A stretch of DNA of 64,000 bases from Sphaerulina vaccinii (taxonomy: Eukaryota > Ascomycota > Dothideomycetes > Mycosphaerellales > Mycosphaerellaceae), in NCBI GenBank assembly GCA_022570795.1, contig JAKUDP010000028.1:806001-870000 (forward strand), written 5' to 3'. The notes below the pieces were generated by a model. The model was not told the origin of the DNA. It did no database searches and saw only the letters and a list, made by a program, of their open reading frames with translations. Made by a program: the position numbers and the translations under genes. This document shows, piece after piece, positions 53,101 through 64,000 of the stretch; positions within the stretch are counted from its first letter, which is position 1, and each line of letters begins with the position of its first letter.

Positions 53101-56100
53101 TCAAGCGAAAACATCAGTTGAGTATCTCTCGTTCCTCAAGCTCTCGAACCATGCTTCCAGTTTTGCATCGTCCTCGGCGTTCTTCTTGCCATCAGCAATA
53201 GCCTTTTCTTTCGCAAGCCTCATGAAAGCCTGCTTAACACTTTCACCAAGACCACGACTCCCGCAGACATATATTCTAGCACCTGCCTCCCAGAGCGGTA
53301 CCAAAAGCTCCTTGTCTTGTAGTAAGACACCATCAATATGCTTGTTACCACCACTTCGCTCAGGCGCTTGACTGAACGACCGATGTACGACAACCGCGCC
53401 AATCTTCTCCCAGAAGTCAAGCTCGTCGCGATAGATGTCGTCCTTGTCGGGATGGCGACAGCCAAAGTAGAGGTGGGCGGGGGCTAATCCTCGACCTGAG
53501 CCGATCTGGGCTGCACGTTCTTGTATGAAGCCACGGAAAGGCGCTAGACCGGCTCCGGCAGCGACCATGATGATAGGTGTTGTCTCTGGATTTGATGGCA
53601 GATGAAAAGCTGCATGTGAGGGCTTTACGGCCACGTGGACAATGTCTCCAGGCTTGAGTAGCGAGAGGTAGTTTGATGCCACGCCAATGTGGCGACCCTG
53701 GCCTGATGTTGACGGCTCATCGAGTATGGCATAAGTTAGTGTCGTGCGGTTTGGGTTCGAGAGGGGTGAAGACGATATCGAGTATTGCCGTACACGCATG
53801 GAGATCAGGGATGAGATGAAGGCCGACAAGGGTAAAGCTATTGTCGGAAATCGTTCCACCAGATCAAGTAGAGATACGCGCTTGGCAGTGACTTCGACGT
53901 CGAGGTTGTCGGAAAGGTTCGCGAGCGTTGCTTTCGTGTTCTCTTCCTGGCTGGCTTCGATGAGCATGGCGATATTTCGCTTCGTGGCCGGCTGCGAGAG
54001 CTCCAGATATGCCGAGAACAGATTCTGTGCTGAAACGGGATGTTCTGTGGGTAGTGTTGTTGGAGTCTTGGACGTGATCGAGAGCATCGCGTCCCATGGT
54101 AGCGAGAACCGAGTCAAGACTCGATGCACACTCTCAGGTGGGTTCAGCGGGAGAACAGCGAGATAGTCGCCAGCGCGATATGTCATGTCGCTTGGTAATT
54201 GCAGCTCGATATGTCTCTTTTGAGCCACACCAGGCACAGATAGTGCTTTTGCTGAGACAACCTTGGCCTCTGATACATCGGATCGAAGATGTGAAGCTCG
54301 CTTGCTGAAGACCTCGACTGAAAGTGACTGGCCGGGAGGCTGTGTTTCTGAAGCCTCACTGCCTGTGGTAGCATACCGTTTCTGCAGCGAAGGCCACAGT
54401 GTTGCGTCTTCCCACTCTTGGAAAGCAGACATCATGTCACCCTTGGCTGCATCTGCTGAACCCATTTCGCATAGACGGGTACTACCAGCTTTCTCTAGAA
54501 GACTGTCGATGCTTGCGGGAATACGATGGAAGGTCTGCTTCCAATCACTGTGTCCGCATCCGAACACGGCATAAGTCGTCTTCAGCTCTTCTTCATGCTG
54601 AAGCCAGTTCCAGAAATGTCCTGCATCGTCAGTGGGTTGTCCTTCGTAGCTTGCCGTGATGATCACGATTGGCTGATCTGTAGGCAGGTTCTGCTTAGCA
54701 GAGTCTAGTGTATCGACAGTTGAGGCGGAGAATCCATGCGCTCTTGCATCGGCTGCCAACGTGTGTGCTAAGACCTCACAGGTACCGCTGTTGCTCCCGT
54801 AAAGGATAGTCATCGGCTGTCCAATGTCCTGCTCGGTCCGGTTGGCGGCTGGTGGACGAGCTGTGGTTGCGCTAGCATTGACATCGGTGGAGCCTACAAA
54901 AGTAGTAGGTAGAAGGTAAGCAAGTATCTCTGAACAAAGCGAATGTGTTTCAGTAGGGTTGTCTGTGAGCTTGTTGCCACAGAAGGCTCAAGCTCGGTGA
55001 GACACTCGGACATGGGGATGCCTTTCGCCAACTATTGCTTACCATTCAAGTGCTGCTCAATTCTTCTTGCAGTCCAACCCTCACGTAAGGTGGATCTGAT
55101 ATATAGGTCCTTGGGCTTGATTGTGAGTGTGAAAGCAGTCTGTAGAGCATACTGTGGGTCGTCCAGAGAGAAGTTGAAATACTGGAGTAGCATTGGAAGC
55201 ACAAGCATCATCTCTTGCCACGCGAAGGGCCTCCCGATGCACCCTCGTGAGCCATTGCCGAACGGTTTCCACGAGTTTGGTGGCAGCTTTTCGAAGTTCT
55301 CGTCCAGCATTCTTTCCGGCTTGAAGTCCTCGGCGTCATCCCCATATACCTAGAAAGCAGGTTAATGTAAGCAAGAATCTCCAAAATGGGGGAGTCCTTC
55401 GAACGGAGACGATCTGGAAGCTTGTGGCCATGGTAGGCTCAAGCCTGATGAAACATCAAGACATGGTGATCTTACTTACAGCAGGGTCTCGATGGACGTT
55501 GTGCAGGATCACGACCGCAGGTTCGCCTTGGGCAACGAAGTACTTCCCACCTAGGACCTCTCCTTGAGGACTTCTTGGTGTTAGAGTGAATGCTGGCGCC
55601 GTCGCGAACAGCCTAGCTGTTTCACGGAGCACAGCTGTTATGTAAGGCAACTTGCTAAGATGCTCATACTGAATGCTGTCTTTCCCGACAACGCGATCGG
55701 CCTCTTCTTGTGCTCTCCGATAGGCATCTGGGTTCTTCAGCAGACAGTAGAAACAGTATGAGAGCATGCCGGATGTTGTCTCGTGTCCTGCTATTAGGAA
55801 TGTGATCATGTTGTCGATAATGGACTCATCCGGAAGCATGTTGCCTGTCTTGGGGTCCTTGCCGTTGATCATGGCATTCAAAAGGTCCTTGGAATCTTTG
55901 GGATTATCGCGGCGCTGTTGCACAAGCTCGGCACTAAGATTGCGCATATATGCGATATCAGACTTCCACTTGTTCTCATCCGAGCCATAGAATGAACGCA
56001 TCCAGGAAGGTCTTTTCGCTCGCACGTCCGCGTACTTGAGAAATGATACCATCGCCGCGATGAAAGGGTGCTCGTCGTCGGTGTAGAAGGAGTTGAAGCG

Positions 56101-56598
56101 ATAGTCCATGCTGCATAGTGCGAGTGTATCGAGAGTCAAGCGCGTAAAATCCTCAGCCACTGGTATTCTGTATGTGCTACCATAGCGTGCAAACTTCAAA
56201 GCCAGCTGTGAGGCGATATCTTTCATATCTCCAAACATGTCTTTGATATTTATAGGTCCAAATGCGGGTACCAGAGTTCGATGCGCCGTTTCCCAGTTCT
56301 TCTCGCCGTCTTGTGCAGTGAAAAGGCCGTCCGAGACGCCATCTCGTAGCTCAGCTAGCGATGCAGAGACAAGCTTGTGGAACCTCTTCTCATCGCAAAG
56401 CTCATCCGTAAGCGACTGGCTCGAGATGAATGTGACATTTCTGCCAAGGATATTTAGACGAAAGATCTCGCCATACTGTCTCCCCAGCTCAGCAAGCCTC
56501 ATTATTGGCACATCTCCAGTCACCTCGAGTACATTGCCGATCAAAGGATAGCCCTTAGGTTGTGGTATGGGTACTGTGTCTCGTTTGTCTACCGCCAT
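53101..56598 (-). CDS. CYP505-type P450-CPR fusion fatty-acid hydroxylase
   Basis: Exons 56598-55480, 55349-55043 and 54893-53101 give 1072 residues, normal for P450foxy. The heme domain has I-helix AGHETTSG, LRETAR (ExxR) and FGNGSRGCIG with Cys410 as heme ligand. A short linker leads to the flavodoxin-like FMN domain (MTILYGSNSGTCEV, about 505), then the FAD and NADPH-binding regions (RQYSISSSPL, AAGAGLAPFRGFI, YVCGSRG). Family members hydroxylate fatty acids at omega-1 to omega-3 with NADPH and O2 as one self-sufficient polypeptide. There is no N-terminal membrane anchor, as expected. The two introns are long (130 and 149 nt); the second falls at the domain junction. Confidence 0.94.
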
Positions 56599-57257
56599 AG
56601 TCGTATAGATCGTGTCGTCCGCAGTATTGGTGACTTCGAAAGTTCCAGATGTGGTAAGACTATGCTCAAGTGAGAGTAAGTTGTTTAATGTGCCTGTGTA
56701 TAAGGTTTACGATCATAAGTAGGACTCTCACTGTATATATACTTACTCGGGGTCTGGACATCTCGAGCTTCGTGCGTACTAGGTGACGCACAAACATGTT
56801 GTGCACCAGGATTGGCTGCAGCATGATTTATTCGCCAAGGAGCGAAGCCACGAATGCTGTTTTGTCTTCACATGCTTGCTAGACGCTCGCATCTCGTGTA
56901 CAGAGTGGATGACACGTGCCTGCGCGAGCTCCGAACCAGAAGAACAGCATGGCAGTGTGGTGGTTGCGGCCGAATGTCAGCAACCGGTGTGAGGCTAGTA
57001 AAATTTTGGTTAGCGACCATCGTTCTCGTGAAATCGGCATCGGTGGCTGTAGTTTGGCCGAGTCACCGACAGCATCGCCATCCTGGTGCCTTCAGGAGCA
57101 CAATGTTGATGTACTACATCAAACGGCGGAAACTTGCAATCAAGTATTCAAGCTGAAGTCGTCTCCGTCAACGCGCGGAGACCAGGCGTTTGCACCTCCA
57201 GACGGAGCGCGTATGCCCTCTGGACCCAATTTCACAGAGGATTTGAAACGTTTGACG
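56599..57257. other. Intergenic region upstream of CYP505
   Basis: About 660 bp between the CYP505 start and the Ppn1 stop (both minus). A TATATATA-type element at 56733-56742 lies about 137 bp upstream of CYP505. No gene is supported. Confidence 0.5.
56733..56742 (-). promoter_or_regulatory. Candidate TATA box of CYP505
   Basis: GTATATATAC, a self-complementary TATA element about 137 bp upstream of the ATG. Confidence 0.45.
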
Positions 57258-59300
57258 TTAATATCCAAACTCATCATCTATCTCATCCGGGCTCATCGTC
57301 TCAACATAAGCTCGTCGTATGAATGTATACCACGCCTCATTTTGCTTCCGATGTTGACGTTTCTTCCCTTTGTGATGCTTCTTCTTGCCATGCTTCTTCT
57401 TTCCTGAGCTATTGGCATCTGGGGGTTGCTCGACAGAGTCCTCTTCGTCCACCAGGCTTTCGTCTTCCGGCTCGAAGTCACCTATTCTTCTCGCGAGCTC
57501 GATCAGGCTGGGCACTGTGAGATCGTCCAGATGATACACCTTGTCCTCTTTTGTGTCGTAAAGTACTTCGTATTTGAACTTTTTCGGCTTTGGTTCATGA
57601 TCCTTTTCGTGCGGCTTCTTGCCTTTGTGCTTTCCTTCGTGCCACTTTGTGACGTTCACATCTGTTTCGTCGAATGTTTCGGTGAAGTCGTTGTTGATGT
57701 GTGTCAAATTGGCGAAGTACTGTGTATACCTCAGCAACGAGAATGTCTGTGGTGAGTATGCTGGGCCAGGTGGTGCCGATTTTGTGGGTGCTTCTGGCAC
57801 CTTGAACTTGTACTTCTTGGGTGTCTTCTTCTTCTTCTTTTTGCCATCGATCGTGATTTCAGTACTGTCGAAGTCGAATGGTGCCGGAGCCGGAACGGTG
57901 CTAAAGTCCAAGTCGTGATTCTCGAGACCTGTGATGTTGTACTCGAAGACACGCATTGTGGGAAACAGGTTGGGCACTACACTAGCGCTCACAAAGCTGG
58001 CGGCGAAACGCTCAGCATACTTGCCGCCGATCTTCTTGAGATACTTCTTTTGTTTCTTCTTGAAGTCCTTCTTCTTGCCCAGCACCATGTCTGACCAGTC
58101 TTGAGACTTTGCCTTGGGTGGCGAAGGCAATTCCGACCATTCGTCCCGCAGTTGCAGGAAGTAGTCTGACTTCACTTGTGCTGAAATCTCGTCGTCTTCA
58201 TGAGAAGCGTGCAAAGCCTGCATCTGCCCTTTCTTGGTACCTTTGTCTAGATCCTTGAAATCCTGGAACATGAAGTGGTCATAGTTGAAGTGGCCGTAAT
58301 GGCTGCTGAGAATCACGTCTCTGTACTGTCGATTCCATAACGTATACTTCTGCCAGCATGTTTCGTCCCATGAAGTTTTGGCCTCTTGTCGAACAGGTGG
58401 GACATGCCCAATCAGAATGGCTTTCATGCCTCGATCGCGCATGAACTGCAGCTGGACTCGGAGCCATTCCATCTGCTGATATCCGGGTTCACCGCGCAGT
58501 GCACATCCGTCTGCTGCGGCGTTGCTACTGAAGAAGTACAAGGTGTTCAGGCTGAAGACTGCAAGCTTTCTAGGAATTACCTCAACGTAGAACCAGCCTC
58601 CTTGCTCGAAGGAATGCGACTGCACCTGGGGAATAAATTGCTTCCATAGCCCTGCGTACGCACGTGTCCATCTGTTCGGTCCTTTGGCCAAAATGTTGTG
58701 TGGGAGAATGTCGTTGTTGCCGAGATTGGGCACGATTGGAATAACGAAGTCGTTGTTTGGATCCTCGTCGCCCTCTTCGCCATTGTGCTTTCCAAATGTC
58801 TCGGCCATTTTCTGCACCATGAACGTATTGAGCCCAAGCACTTGCTCTGATGTGCGCGGTAGGTCCTCGTCGTTGTCGTGGCGTGCAGAGTCGCCCGTCC
58901 ATATCACGAAGTCCACCTTGTCCTTGAACTCTTTCGCCACCCACTCCATAGTCTTGTTGATCAGAGCGATGGGACTATCGCACTCGCTGGTTTCGGCACC
59001 ATAAATGCCCGCTGGCCCTTGTCCTCGATGACATGCTGCCTCTTCGGATGTCGATGAGTAGACCTCATAGAATTTGTCTGGATGAAAATCTGTACAGGCC
59101 CGTCAGTACTCTTACCTCTACCAGTCTCTCTCTGCCTGCTTGTGCTCACCAGTGATCTGAAGAAATCGTCCATGTAACGGCCGCTTCTTCGCTGCGTGAA
59201 CATCCTTTGGGGAATATCCCAAAGGTATCTGGGCCGGCGGTGCAGCAGCTGTCCTCACCACCAGCAGCACATGCACGAGCAGACTTATGTCGAACCGCAT
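57258..59300 (-). CDS. PPN1: Vacuolar endopolyphosphatase Ppn1
   Basis: Exons 59300-59150 and 59089-57258 give 660 residues. A signal-anchor helix (ISLLVHVLLVVRTAA, residues 5-19) is followed by a calcineurin-like metallophosphatase domain: QITDFHPD (Asp51, His53), WTGDSARHDND, NLGNND, GHVPP and YGHFNYDHF supply the two-metal ligands. The 60-nt intron splits the first Asp codon, so splicing is required. Ppn1 cuts long inorganic polyphosphate in the vacuole lumen. Two basic tracts stand out: KKKKKKTPKK (about 415) and a C-terminal acidic-Ser-Lys/His block (about 590-635). The raw frame starts at a TTG; ATG 59300 is the start. Confidence 0.93.
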
Positions 59301-61642
59301 TGCGGGCAATCGTCTTGATCACAATCTCGACAGAATCATGCTCTTCCTTTTCTGTTGACCGCACTTCCTGCCTCCCACCCCTCTGTCCAGTGCCAGTCCC
59401 AGCAGTAGGTACCAGCCCACCCACTCCAGCCAACTCTCTCACTCTCTCCACGCCGTCTGCTCACTGTCCACTCCACGACCTCTGCAAAGCAAAGTGCTAG
59501 ACGCAGTACGTCACGTTACTCGACGCACGGCGCAGGTACAACTTCGAGGCTGCAGGGTTGAGTGGAGCAAGGGTTCGAGATTCGAGAACACGAAAAAAAC
59601 ATATCCACCACTTCACAACTTCCACTCCATTATGAAGACCTCACAGGTAGCCTAGGCGATCTACCTTGATGGAGCACGCGACACGATATGCTAGACTTCT
59701 CCCACACCACCTCCACCACGTATCCCATCCTTCGCATGTCTGCTGTCGATGTCAGACCAATCAGACGCGGCTCTCGAGCACGAGGTGTATTCAAAAGCCA
59801 TCGAGTGAGGTGTGACCTTTCCACATGAGCTGTTTCCTCCCACGGCTCAACTTCTCGACAAGCTGTCATGGCGCCTGGGTGACGGCAGCATCAATTTGTG
59901 ATACCACACCGCAGACAACGAAAGTCCAACTCGCGCAAAGAGCATTCACATCCACCATCCAGCGCTAGCTTCTACGGTTGGACGATGTTCCCATCAACTC
60001 AAGCCTTGTGATCTGCTCATGTTACGCAGGCTCGGCTGTACTTAATCTTCCAACGCTCAAGGAGAGAGCACTTTCAAGACCTGGAGAGAATGGTCGCTGC
60101 CGGTCTTTATGGGTATTTACAATCTTTCGATGTCTGCCACTACAAGCAGCCTCGATCTCCCAGCACAGTCGAATACAGAGACGAAGAGGTTGCATCGCCA
60201 GACTAGGATCCAGTCCGATGCTCCTCGCATCGCTGTTACCTATGAAGCTCGCAGCAAAATCTGTTCCTCCGTGCGAGCCTTGTCTACCGAGCAGTGGTGC
60301 TGCGATTCCACCTGCCAATACCTGTCTGGGCCTACCGACCAATATCGGGCTTCGAGATCTTGAGCCTCACAAGTTGCTACTCAGCTACTTACGCTAGCAA
60401 TAACGTAGCGAAGTAGTGATTCGACGCGGTACGCCAGGACTCCTTCAGTGAGGTGTAAGAGTCCACCTTCGCTCTGGTCCAACATGAGATCATGGCTCCG
60501 TTTCATTGCTGACATCCAAATGCTGTTCAACGATCATCAGTTGGAAGTGTACATCTCGCTGCTGTCTTCGTAGATCGATACCAGGTAGGTCATACGAGAA
60601 GCGAAGTGGGATCAAGGCTTGACAAGGCTGAAAATTGCCGGTGCATGTTGTCGCAGCTCTGTCATGCTTGTGTCCGACAGACTACTGCCGAGAGCAGTTC
60701 TTCCATATTGATACTCAGATAGATTCTCTGTATCTGATGCTAACCCGCTCGTTCCTGCACGCTCGCTTCCAATGCTATGGTCAGTAATGCGGGCGGAAGG
60801 CCCTCATTCCAGCCTCGCCTGACACATCCATGCATGCTGGTGCTGCACGGCAATGCATAACCGATGCTACTGTTCCACAGCTATGAATTTCCTAGAGCTT
60901 CTACTGTCTTACATACTGGGAGGCGGGTTGGGCGTCCATAGACTTACGCTTATAAAGATTCGGTCAATGCTGATTGCTGACAACTAGCCAGCTGAGGCTC
61001 GAAGAAACTGATAAGGATGCACAGAGTTATCGTCAGCATTGCCCCAAATCTATTTCGGCGTCGTCTGTGTCCCACGACTCTGGTCTGCTGCTTGAGATAG
61101 GGCAGCTTCTTGTACGCCTAGCGCTGCGAAACATCGCATCTGTGGGCCAACTACACCACTTCTATCATGAGAGGGAGCGGCTGAAATAGGTTTGATCATT
61201 CTCATTCGGCGTCCGTTGCACAAAAGCCCTTCCGAGACGACAACCTCAAGGATTGTGCCATGCGTCTCCGAACGCTTACCTGATCGAGTTGGGCCGGTAA
61301 ATGGATTCTGATATAGTCAGGGTGAAGACCCTACACGTTGCTGTGTGCTTGATATCGTTCGGAGAATTGGTAGATCTGCTGCTTCGCGAGATGGCAGTTG
61401 ATCAAGTCCACGTGGAGATCATATCGATGCACTAACAAGCAAAGCGGCAAACGGCGAAGAACTCCCCGAGGATGTCGAGCCACAGGAATGACATAGTCTG
61501 CCCCACCGGGAAGGTGCAATTCGAGTCGCACCTGCTGTGTGATGTTTACACTGCTAGAGAGGCTAGCATCGAGTCTCCGTGGACATCATGGCGACTGAAG
61601 AAAGATTATGAGAACGCATGCTGGAGAGTGGACGCCGCCAGT
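59301..61642. other. 2.3-kb gene-free divergent region
   Basis: The largest gap in the window, between the divergent Ppn1 and Mhp1-like genes. Short open frames (for example 59978-60397 +) show no domains. A long pyrimidine-rich block (59355-59470) lies just upstream of Ppn1. No RNA gene is supported. Confidence 0.5.
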
Positions 61643-64000
61643 ATGGAGAAGATTCACGGTGTAGACGTGAGCTCGTTCGCGTCCTACAAGAGTCCGAAAG
61701 GTGAGTGGAGACTGAGTGCTGAAAGTAAGTGAACTGCACTACTGACTGCAATGAATCCACAGCGCCTCGCGATCTCAAGAATGGCCAGCAGAATGGCCAC
61801 GTACAGACGCCCGAGTCCGTCGATGAGAAGGCGCGAACGTCTTACTTCCCAGGCGCAGTCGCTCCTGCCACGCCACTGGAGCCCGTCAGAGATACCACCG
61901 CTGCGCACGCGAGCACGCCGGCATCGACTTCAGCCTCGACACCAGCGACTCCGCCCGCTGCAGGTAGCAGGTCCAGTAGCAGACGGCCGGGTCTGCTCAG
62001 CCGCGCGAGCTCCGAAAGACTGAACGGCGATGGGAAGACTATGCCACGTCGAACGTCGTGGTTGAACAAGATCAGCAGCAACTTCTCCTCGTCGCCCAAT
62101 GCTTCTAGCGGTGCGGTAGCACCTCCGCAGACTACTGCTGCTCCTAATGGCGCTGTGTCTGTGGCGCCGAGCTCTGTAGGGAGTGCTGCGCCTGCAGATG
62201 GAGAAGAGGCAGAGCCATACATCCCGTCTCGCCCAAGAGAGTCGACCAACTTCTTCTCCAACCTCACGCGCAAGCTCTCGGCTGGACAGAGCGGTGCGGT
62301 ACCGCGGGTGCAGGGCAAAGGTGGAATGTGCCAGCGGCGTGTGCTCAATGTGGATCCCAATCGCGAACGATGTCTCGTGCCTGAAATGGATCCCAGCCGA
62401 CTGCGCAAAGTGTCGTTCTGCGTAGATGTAGAAATAGCGGGAGGACCCAAGTACAGAGACGACGACGGTGATGACGACGAGCGCAAGCAGAAGAAGCACA
62501 ACGTCAAGCTGAAGGAACGCGGAGAGGGCGAAGCATTGAAACATCCCCAAGTGATCAAAGAAGATAAGGAGGACAAGGCTGATTCTGGCAAGAGTAAGCC
62601 TCTACCGATTCCACAGCAGAAGGGCAACGATGCTGCCAGCATGCTGTCCGGTAGCATGCTGTCTGGTGGCAGCGTGAGCCCTCCAATTGGTAGCGTTGAC
62701 GAGAAGGACGGTATGAGCAGAAAGAAAGAAAAGAAGAAGAGATCGGAGGAGGAGCGCAAGGAACGCAAAGAGAAGAGGCGTCGACGTGCAGAAGAGAACG
62801 GTTCTATACCCGTGGAGCTGTCGATGGACGCTGCTATGTCTTCTTCACCCCCAGGGAAAGCGTCTGTACCAGACGCAACACCTGTCGCAGCTGCTGATGC
62901 CACAAAACGAGATAGACCTACCACCGATCCAGTCCGAATCTACAGGCGATGTTGTCAGCTCCGGGAAACTCCAATATTGAAGCGCATCACCGAGCAGCTG
63001 ATGTCTCCAACGTGCTGCGTGCCCCTTGAACCTGGAGTGGTACATTGCCTCGACCTTACTGGATCACGACTACAACTGGCCGACATGATCACTCTTGGCG
63101 ACTGGCTCGCAGTCGTGCCCGTCAAGAAGCTCCTGCTCGAGGATGCTGACCTCAGCGACGAGGGTCTTCGCTGCATTCTTGCAGGCCTACTCGCAGCGAC
63201 TAAGCCTCAGCCGACCAGACGAAGGAGTCCAACACCGAAGCACAGGCAAGGCGTGCAGGCACGGCAGCATCGAGAGCGGAGTGGCATTATAGAGAAGCTT
63301 ACGCTCAAGAACAACCCGCGTATTACAAGAATCGGCTGGAAACATATCAGTCTGTTCCTGTATATGTGCAAGTCCATCAAGGCGATCGACCTCTCCATGC
63401 TGCACTTCCCAGAAACAATACCAGCGAGCACGCAGACCACGCCAATGAAAAGCCCAAACGGATCAAGAACCACTGTATCCGATGCAGATGCCGGCGAAAC
63501 ACTGTTCAAGTGCCTAAGCCAGCGCTTGGGAGGTGACAGGCTCGAAGAGCTAATTACCTCGGAATGTGGACTCAACGCGCCACAGATCAGGAAGATCGTG
63601 GACGGCGCTATTGCCAGTGGCATCAACAGACTAGGATTTGCCGGCAACCATCTCGACGATGAAGGACTGGAACACATCCTCCATTGGTTGAGGTCTGGCG
63701 TCTGCGGAGGCCTCGATCTTGGCGGCAACGATCTGAGAGGCAAACTCGACCTGATTGCAGAGGCCTTGAGCGCCAGAGAAGGCACGCCTTGCTGGGGACT
63801 GTCTTTCGCAGGCTGCAACTTGGACACGGCGTCGATCAGGGCGCTGTTTCCAGCACTGGTCAAGCTGCCTAACTTTCGCTTCATTGACTTGAGCCATAAC
63901 CCCGATCTGTGTGGCCAGGACAATGGCACTATCTCTCTACTCAGGCGGTACATTGGTCAGCTGAAGTATATGAAGCGTATACATCTCGCTGATGTTGGTA
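61643..64000 (+). CDS. Mhp1-like leucine-rich repeat protein, 3' end cut by window
   Basis: Exons 61643-61700 and 61763 to beyond 64000; at least 765 residues with no stop before the edge. The start MEKIHGVDVSSFASYKSPKG is short; an in-frame ATG at 61472 would add 57 residues. A Ser/Pro/Thr-rich N-terminal half includes FFSNLTRKLSAGQ and RKVSFCVDVE, a highly basic/acidic stretch (about residues 330-390), then leucine-rich/RNI-like repeats from about residue 465 (CLDLTGSRLQL, KKLLLEDADLSDEGL, RLGFAGNHLDDEGL, FIDLSHNPDL). This organisation resembles fungal proteins annotated as cell wall biogenesis protein Mhp1; I am moderately sure. The 62-nt intron has a CTGAC branch site. Confidence 0.8.

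Noticed and set aside
53101..56598. CYP505 as part of a secondary-metabolite cluster
   Set aside because: Neighbours are Brc1 and Ppn1; no backbone synthase, transporter or cluster regulator is nearby.
59560..59590. tRNA B-box-like GGTTCGAGATTC
   Set aside because: The last positions do not fit the B box and no cloverleaf or A box is found upstream.
61842..62924. Long minus-strand open frame of 360 codons
   Set aside because: It is a shadow of the Mhp1-like exon: the plus frame is continuous to the window edge with LRR repeats and a supported intron, while the minus frame is Ser/Leu low complexity.
63207..63953. Minus-strand 248-codon open frame
   Set aside because: Also antisense to the leucine-rich repeat region of the Mhp1-like gene; no family features.
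1..64000. Transposons, RIP-degraded repeats, CRISPR arrays or viral insertions
   Set aside because: No terminal repeats, integrase/transposase or capsid/polymerase motifs, spacer arrays or strongly AT-skewed tracts were seen.

Overview
The window is nuclear DNA of a filamentous ascomycete (Pezizomycotina), most likely a dothideomycete. This follows from dense protein-coding genes on both strands, short GT-AG introns (mostly 42-76 nt) with CTAAC/CTGAC-like branch sites, and fungal families: an AA11-type LPMO, a CYP505 P450-reductase fusion, a Zn2Cys6 factor, and a Snf5/Sfh1 protein with a GATA finger. I see no rRNA, CRISPR array, transposon or credible tRNA. I built 28 gene models with 44 introns by hand from reading frame, splice signals and family motifs; the last gene runs off the right edge.

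Layout. 1-4.2 kb: Rpf2 (ribosome biogenesis), a small orphan gene, and a DHH phosphoesterase. 5.8-15 kb: a C2H2 transcription factor, a PH-domain protein with two PPxY motifs, a multi-pass membrane protein, and a secreted LPMO. 16-27 kb: a nuclear block with Sfh1/Snf5 (chromatin remodelling), Prp31 and Clf1 (spliceosome, head to head), a DUF2293-like gene and a Tat-SF1/Cus2-like splicing factor. 27-36.7 kb: a PAF-acetylhydrolase-like lipase, Ku80 divergent from a TMEM205-like gene, a large secreted chitin-binding mucin-like protein and a conserved-looking small protein. 37-47.6 kb: an SLC35F6-like transporter, a peroxisomal-type thioesterase, a GST, a TBC RabGAP, a Zn2Cys6 factor and mitochondrial biotin synthase. 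49-64 kb: a small secreted protein, Brc1/Rtt107 (six-BRCT type), CYP505, endopolyphosphatase Ppn1 and an Mhp1-like leucine-rich repeat protein.

How the genes relate. There is no convincing biosynthetic cluster. Two functional themes recur: RNA processing and chromatin (Rpf2, Sfh1, Prp31, Clf1, Tat-SF1) and genome maintenance (DHH protein with a PCNA-box-like tail, Ku80, Brc1). Secreted or environment-facing genes (LPMO, CBM18 protein, small secreted protein, CYP505) are scattered singly among them.

Most interesting signals: (i) three introns that are multiples of three, phase 0 and free of stops, in Rpf2, Sfh1 and Prp31, so retention would give in-frame protein variants, one of them inside a zinc finger; (ii) consecutive 30-nt and 15-nt microexons in the thioesterase that encode its hotdog motif, and a 25-nt exon in the RabGAP; (iii) a DHH phosphoesterase with two alternative starts suggesting mitochondrial and nuclear forms; (iv) four cysteine/threonine repeats of about 50 residues in the CBM18 protein. 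None is proven to be a new system; each comes with a decisive check.
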